From: Hedera helix
Lineage: Eukaryota; Streptophyta; Magnoliopsida; Apiales; Araliaceae
Assembly (NCBI GenBank): GCA_947179155.2
Contig: OX359270.1
Coordinates: forward strand, 7,728,577 to 7,792,576
DNA length: 64,000 nt
Reading direction: 5' to 3'
Below the pieces are notes generated by a model. The model had not been told where the DNA came from and searched no databases. It was given only the letters and a program-made list of their open reading frames with translations. This document shows positions 58,681 to 64,000 of this stretch, in pieces. The number at the start of each line of letters is the position of its first letter. Position 1 is the first letter of the stretch. Position numbers and translations under genes: made by a program.

Positions 58681-59699
58681 GTCTTTTAACTCTTTTGTTT
58701 AAACAATTATAATAAATTGTTTAATAGTTTAATAAGTGTGCAACACTTAAAGAAAAATATTTTCTAACTTATTAAATTATTAACCTAATATGATTGAGGG
58801 TCTATAAGGTTAATAATATTGTTTTGACTGATGTAAATTATGTGTTAGTACTTATGTGATAGATAAGTTCCTTAGTAAGCGTATAGTTGTGCAAATACGC
58901 CGTATTAATTATTAGACCAACTTTATTGATGTTAGGTCTTTCAAAGCCAGTTAGTTAAAGCTAGACATTTATTGTAGCTGAGCAGACAGGCAAGTTTCCT
59001 AAACCCTACTCAATTTATATTCGAGCAGGATATATTATTTTATTGTTCAAGTCCCTAACTCAAATTCAAGTTATTACGTTTCAAGCATGCTATGGTTTAA
59101 TTTTGTATAATTATTCCACATCTTTAAATTGTTGATTCGCACATAGTGCTTGTTGCATGTGTTCATCAGGTATGAAAGGCTGATCACCTTCATTACCATA
59201 AGGTTCAGTTAAAATTGTTCATGGTCATTATTGACACTCACATTACTTGATTCAGTCATTCAATTATTGAAATTATGATTCGTACTCTTTCACAATTATT
59301 ATATTGTTGAAAATCCGAAAGCTTGTTCTTTCTTTCAATCATGATATATCGTTATTGTATTTAAACTTGCTGAGCAAAGTCGTTGCTCACTCTTGCTATA
59401 TCATGATAACAAATTTCAGAATAATACGAATGTCCGAGGAGAGACGGAGACAGAAGCAAAAGACAAGATTATAGTGTTATTCATTATAACTAAATTGTTA
59501 TATGATGTAAGTAATTTTGTAAACCTTTTTATGAATCTAAAGGTATATATGTAGGTTAAGGTTAGAAACATTGGGAAATGTTGTAGAATAAACAATTTAT
59601 GTTTATATATTCCACATTAGTTATAGAACGTGTATGAAGATGATGTATCGTGACGTACCAAGTCTAGGGTTTAAGGAACCCGGATTTGGGGTCGTCACA

Positions 59700-59704
59700 T
59701 TGCG
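59700..59704 (+). repeat. Right target duplication of the inner solo LTR
   Basis: TTGCG, followed by TGCCAGC of the outer LTR's CpG block. Confidence 0.94.
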
Positions 59705-60089
59705 TGCCAGCTTATTGGCCGACGGACGTTGAGCCAAACGACGTCCTTTGGCGTAGGGAAAAAGTTACTCTGCGCGTTACGCGCGGAAGCTAGCAGCGGT
59801 TATCCAAAACGGCACCGTTTTGGACCTGTTTTCTGTTTAACACGCGCAATGCGCGAGAACCAGATTTCGGCAAAAATTACAAGTTTGCCCCTCCGGTCAA
59901 TTTTTCAGAATAATTACAAGTTTGCCATTCTGGATAATTTTAATTAAATTAAATGTTTAAAAATTAATTTAAAATTATAACAAAATAAATAATAATACAA
60001 AAATGATATTTGGGATAATATTTTTCATTAAGTTTAATATTTAAATATTTTAAATATTAATCTAGTTAGCTAAATTTATGATTAAGTTA

Positions 60090-60680
60090 AATAAATAAAA
60101 TTTTTATTAATTATTTATTATTTAAGATGATAATAATAAATAAAGGTGATAAATTAAAAATTATTATTTAATTCCTATTAAATAATAATTAAAGAGAGGT
60201 AAAAATTTATAAATTAATTATTTATTATTTAAATATTATTAAATAATAAATAAGGATAATTTAGTAATTAATTATTATTTAATTAGCATTAAATAATGAT
60301 TAATGGAAATTAAGTTATTAGATTAATAATTTATTATTTAATTTAAATAATAAATAAGGATGAATAAATTTATTATTATTTAACCTTAAATAATAATTAA
60401 AATTAATTAAATAATTAAATATTATTTATTTGACATTAAATAATAATTAAAGAGGATTAAAATTAGTAAACTATTATTTAATTTCCTTAAATTAAATAAT
60501 AAGTAAGGTTAATTACTTAGTTAATTATTAGTTGATTAATATTAAATTAAAGAAGGTTAAAATTAAATCAATAATTATTTATTATTTAATTATTATTAAA
60601 TAATAAGTATGTACAATTAGTTATTATTTATTTTAAGTAATAACTAAAGATAATTAATTAATTTCTATTAATCAAGGTTA
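60090..60680 (+). repeat. AT palindrome array of the outer LTR
   Basis: Eight or so degenerate units with TTATTATTTAAT and ATTAAATAATAA, homologous to 58195-58680. Confidence 0.72.
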
Positions 60681-61979
60681 AATAGTAATTAAATAGAGAT
60701 TGAGTTAATAAAATAATTTGAATCTAATTATGCTTTAATTAAACAATTGTAATAAGTTGTTTAATGATTTAATAAGTGTCCAACACTTAAGAAAAATATT
60801 TTCTAACTTATTAAATTATTAATCTAATTTGATTGAGGGTCTATAAGGTTAATAATATTGTTTTGACTGATATAAATTATGTGTTAGTGCTTATGCGTGA
60901 TAGATAAGTTCCTTAGTGAGCATATACTTGTACAAATACGTCGTACTAATTATTAGACCAACTTTATCAATATTAGGTCTTTCAAAGCCAGTTAGTTAAA
61001 GCTAGACATTAATTGTAGCTGAGCAGACACGCAAGTTTCTTATCTCTAAACTCATTTCATTGAGCAAATTATTTATTTAAGCTTGAACTGTAATTTCAAG
61101 CATGCTTTTAGTGGTTTAATTACTTTACAATTATTCCACATCGATATTGTTGTTATTCGCATTTGGTGCACTTGATCTTGTACAGTCTTTGACTTGTACC
61201 TTATTTAATGTTCTACTGTTTAAAGAACTGTTCAAAGTAGGTCTAAGTCATTGTTCGGCTAGATATTTATGTTAAAGATTTAAAAAGCTATCCAAATCAT
61301 TGAATATGCGGATTCATAGACTATTATGAACACCCATTTATTATAGGAGAGTATCCTGTATCTAATATCAGGTACAAAACACGGAAATTAAATGTTATGC
61401 ATACACATATTGTACTGAGGCTGATCCCCTCGGGTACATATTTCTGGTAGTAACCATTGGGTCAACCTGCTATTGACTCCAGTTGATATTTATAGTTCAT
61501 AGTCTATTTGACTATCTTGATTCTAAAATCAAATCATTATTCCTGCTTATGTTATTCATATTATTGAATTGTTCAACTATTCCCTTTCATTCATGATATA
61601 TTGTTTCTTGTTGTTACTTAAACTTGTTGAGTAAACTAGTTGATCACCCTTGCTATATCATGAAACCTTATTGCAGTGCAACCCGAGACTTCTGGGAAGA
61701 ACAAGGGTAGTGGAAAGATGAAGTGATAGACTTCAGGATGCAGCATTTTAGTTAACTAAATTACTTGTTATGTAATATAAACCCTAAGTACTTTATTAAG
61801 GGTATTTGTGTACTTTGTGTAAGGTTATCGTATCTTGGGACTAGTAACACCTTTTGAATGAACAAAATATGTTTATTATTCCGCATTTAGTTATTGTATG
61901 TTGTTTAGAGGTGGATGTTTGTATTGGATCGTGATGACCGGATTCGAGTATTTGAGAACCCGAATTTGGGGGCGTCACA

Positions 61980-61984
61980 GAAGT
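61980..61984 (+). repeat. Right target duplication of the outer solo LTR
   Basis: GAAGT, after which the env-like frame resumes. Confidence 0.93.
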
Positions 61985-63414
61985 TCTTGCCACTGATGCC
62001 ATTCCACCAAGCCTTGGTACGCAATGCATGGGATCAACTGTTATGGACCTTCAAAGCATATCCCAACGTGGTGATTCTGGCTCAAAGCTACCCTCAAAAC
62101 CTATATTTTTCCCCAAAGCTGATCTCAAATAGCTCTTTTTCATCTTCAGTAGGGCAAAAGGTATACTTCATCCCTCTCACATTCATACAAAATCATACAC
62201 CTGCCTGGACCTTCAATCAATTTGAGGAGCTGTCTAACGTAAGCACTAGAACAAGCTCTACGTCCAACTCTACTCCAGTCGTAGAGTCCCCACACTCTAC
62301 GACTAGTGGTCAAGAAAGCTTAAATGATCAAGACATAGAGTGTCCTCAAGACTTTCCTCAAACCCCGCCTTCTACATACACAATGCCTCGTGCTCAACCT
62401 TTCTGACCTCCAAGACTTCTCCTCACACAAGAAGACATTCCCTCAACCTCTGGTCATGAATATTTCCACATTACAAGCTCCATGGTTGACCAGGGGCAAA
62501 CAACTCAACTCCTCCAAGAAATTCTACAAAAGATAGCTCTATTTCCTACCACTAAGGGCTTAACGGACCTTACAATGCAAGCAGAGATACAAAAAGATTT
62601 GGCATCTAAGTCCCACAACATTCAACGAAGAGTAGACAATGTCGTTACTGCTACCAACGATCTTTCTCAGAATTTGGGAAGCCAATTCTCCTCAAGACTG
62701 AAGGAGTTAATTGCAGCAGTTTCTGACAATCTCAAGAAAAAGGATGAAATATTTCTAAATGCAATGGCCAGTCATTAGAAGTCAGTCGAAATTCTTCAAG
62801 AAACCAATGTTAAATCCATAACCCTCCTCACTGAGCAGATCTTTGAAATGAATAAATCCCTCAGAGAACAAGTTAATCAAACAGCTGAAACTCTATCAGT
62901 GGTGAAGCAAAAACAAATGCTAGTTAAAGAACGACTTTAAGATCATCACAATGATGTAGCTGCTACTCAGACTCAACGTCAAGAACTTGTTCAGGGTGTG
63001 CTGCAGCTTTCAACTGAGGTGGCCAACATTAATGATGCCAACAAGGGGGAGAAGAGGAAGAACATAGAACAAAGCAGCAGAAGAGGAAGAGCACCTCAAG
63101 GGATGAGATTGGTTCAAACGTCAATTCAACCTCTTAGATTTGAAGCAGCACCAATTCATCACAGACAGGACTCAACTGTGAGACCACTTGTACCAAGTGG
63201 TTAAGGACAATCCTCATCTGTGGGACCATCCAGCTCTCAAGCATGGCTCCAAGTGAAAGAAGAAGAAGCTATGCAAAGGGAAGAAATGGAACTGAAAAGA
63301 GCAAAAGAGGAAAGGAGAGCACTCTTCAGGCAAAGGCAGGAAGATGAGAGAAGAATGTCTCCTAGGCAAAGACATGAAGATGAAAGAATGAAACCTACCA
63401 ATAGGAGGAGATAG
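61985..63414 (+). pseudogene. SIRE env-like ORF, 3' part
   Basis: Continues the frame of 52335-53649 without a shift. It begins after the duplication and runs to TAG 63412 with in-frame stops at about 62404, 62776, 62938 and 63202. Up to 62230 it completes the plant transposon-protein domain (NAWDQLLWTFKAYPNVVI). Then come a Ser/Thr-rich linker, a long coiled coil (about 62480-63000, with LQEILQKIALFPTT and LSQNLGSQFSSRLKELI) and a highly charged C-terminus (EEEAMQREEMELKRAKEERR). The coiled coil near the end is a known trait of SIRE third ORFs. Every stop can be derived by one C-to-T or G-to-A change. The role of the protein is unknown. Confidence 0.82.
62280..62301 (+). repeat. CGTAGAGT inverted repeat inside the env-like ORF
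   Basis: CGTAGAGT, 6-base loop, ACTCTACG is a perfect 8-bp inverted repeat. The same word recurs in the 54-bp arrays at 51876-52110 and 63861-64000. Confidence 0.85.
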
Positions 63415-63597
63415 GTTTTTTTTTTTTTTTTGTACTTTATTTACACTCATTGTTCAATTAACTACATTAATAAAATTCGTATTCTTTCATTAGAAATACA
63501 GTTGCTCACTATATATTAGGCATTCTATCATTTAAATGCATTTGTTTAATTAAGTTTGTTCAAATTACTTTCTGCTATTAGTGTTGTCATCATCAAA
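63415..63597 (+). other. Spacer between env-like ORF and polypurine tract
   Basis: T-run at 63416-63430 and AT-rich sequence ending GTGTTGTCATCATCAAAT. No gene. Confidence 0.6.
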
Positions 63598-63608
63598 TAG
63601 GAGGAGAT
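63598..63608 (+). promoter_or_regulatory. Polypurine tract of the SIRE element
   Basis: TAGGAGGAGAT just before the LTR. SIRE elements usually read AAAGGGGGAGAT here. Confidence 0.82.
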
Positions 63609-64000
63609 TATTGAACATTGCATGTTTGATTTGATGATAAGAATTACGGTGATAAATGCATTCAATAGTAGAGTTGTAAAAGCCTTTGATTGTTCAGGAT
63701 GTACAAGAACTTAGTTAGATAAGATCAAAATTGTTAGGTTGATCTTTTGGATATGAATGTATTGAGTTGTAAGGTTATGTGTTATATTCACGAACTTAGT
63801 TTATGAAAAGATCAAATCTGTTAGATTGATCTAGTGTTATATCTCTTCAGTCAATCTGATCGTAGAATGGACTCTACAACTTCGCACAAAGAAAACTCAA
63901 CGATTCAGTATATTCGTAGAATGGACTCTACGACTCCGCACAAAGAATACTCAACAATTCAGTATGTTCGTAGAGTGGACACTACGATGCCTCGCCAGGA
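63609..64000 (+). mobile_element. SIRE 3' LTR (start, continues beyond the window)
   Basis: TATTGAACATTGCATGTTTG, then ATTTGATGATAAG, is a SIRE-type LTR start (TGTTGAACA... expected, first G mutated to A). Cut by the window end. Confidence 0.85.
63861..64000 (+). repeat. 54-bp tandem repeat in the SIRE 3' LTR
   Basis: Units at 63861, 63915 and 63969, exactly 54 bp apart. Each begins CGTAGAATGGACTCTACGAC or close to it, an imperfect hairpin. The array runs into the window end. Confidence 0.9.

Larger units (their letters stand above)
55214..59699 (+). mobile_element. Inner solo LTR (4486 bp) nested in the outer LTR
   Basis: TGTAATATCCCGG ... GTCGTCACA with perfect TTGCG duplications. It is a sister of the outer LTR and sits inside that LTR's own CpG-rich motif. 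Internal parts: first about 950 bp lacking in the outer copy (55214-56160), GAGAG leader near 56930-57000, CpG-rich block 57588-57760, a roughly 85-bp triplication with TTTAGGATTAATATTTAAAT (57975-58180), AT palindromes (58195-58680) and the tail. The frames at 57551 and 57596 cross the GC block and are not genes. Confidence 0.94.
53650..61979 (+). mobile_element. Outer solo LTR (about 3.84 kb) carrying a nested solo LTR
   Basis: Runs from TATAATGTCC (first G mutated to A) to GGCGTCACA with perfect GAAGT duplications. Removing the inner element leaves 3839 bp, collinear with the inner one: 53800-55200 matches 56185-57590 and 59705-61979 matches 57600-59699. It has no primer site, interior or second LTR, so it is a solo LTR. 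It carries a leader with GAGAG near 54530-54600, a CpG-rich block (55195-55213 plus 59700-59860), AT palindromes (60090-60680) and a tail with TTGATCACCCTTGCTATATC. ORFs in it are spurious. Confidence 0.93.

Noticed and set aside
57551..59947. ORFs across the CpG-rich LTR blocks (57551 minus, 57596 plus, 59729 plus)
   Set aside because: They open only because GC-rich DNA has fewer stops; the translations show no family and the region is LTR.
52335..63414. Calling the SIRE third ORF a true envelope gene
   Set aside because: It has a plant transposon-protein domain and a coiled coil, but I see no signal peptide, transmembrane segment or cleavage site to support an envelope role.
1..64000. tRNA, rRNA or other structured RNA genes
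   Set aside because: I saw no convincing tRNA cloverleaf boxes or rRNA sequence; tRNA-like words at 2856, 32746, 43211 and 48053 are primer binding sites.

Overview
This is a nuclear window from a plant, most likely a eudicot. It is strongly AT-rich and I find no intact cellular gene in 64 kb. What can be read is a stack of transposable elements: Ty3/gypsy and Ty1/copia LTR elements, Helitrons, a hAT MITE, a TRIM and a PIF/Harbinger relic. There is one patch of decayed CC-NLR disease-resistance gene fragments. The picture fits repeat-rich, probably heterochromatic DNA. Almost every coding relic carries nonsense codons or frameshifts.

Layout. 1-8955: a non-autonomous giant-LTR gypsy element (LARD-like), with a partial 5' LTR, tRNA-Met primer site, about 2.1 kb of non-coding interior, polypurine tract and complete 3.9-kb 3' LTR. 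9578-19474: a roughly 9.9-kb Tat-lineage gypsy element on the minus strand, with gag, protease, RT, RNase H and integrase relics and an extra antisense ORF. 19475-22784: AT-rich DNA with LTR fragments. 22785-31902: two tandem, nearly identical non-autonomous Helitrons filled with a (TAA)n-like array. The first is split by a 5.1-kb solo LTR and the second keeps the empty site. 31973-37997: copia LTR pieces, a 98-bp tandem array, a hAT MITE with perfect 8-bp target duplication, a minus-strand gypsy LTR with a 23-N gap, and a SIRE-like LTR. 40051-44780: duplicated NLR pseudogene fragments with a TRIM between them. 46234-47990: a PIF/Harbinger transposase pseudogene whose two introns can still be read. 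48000-64000: a SIRE/Maximus-type copia element (gag, integrase, RT/RNase H, env-like ORF, polypurine tract, start of the 3' LTR). Its env-like ORF is interrupted by one solo LTR that itself contains a second solo LTR of the same family.

History. Target-site duplications order several events. The SIRE element came first, an outer LTR element landed in its env-like ORF (GAAGT duplication), and an inner relative landed in that LTR (TTGCG duplication). Both insertions were reduced to solo LTRs. The giant LTRs at 1-2852, 5015-8955, 24068-29199, 53650-61979 and 55214-59699 share termini (TGTAATRTCC...GTCRTCACA type) and a common internal plan: TATA box or leader, GC-rich motif block, palindromic AT arrays, conserved 3' tail. 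They look like two subfamilies of one lineage, probably chromovirus-derived (inference).
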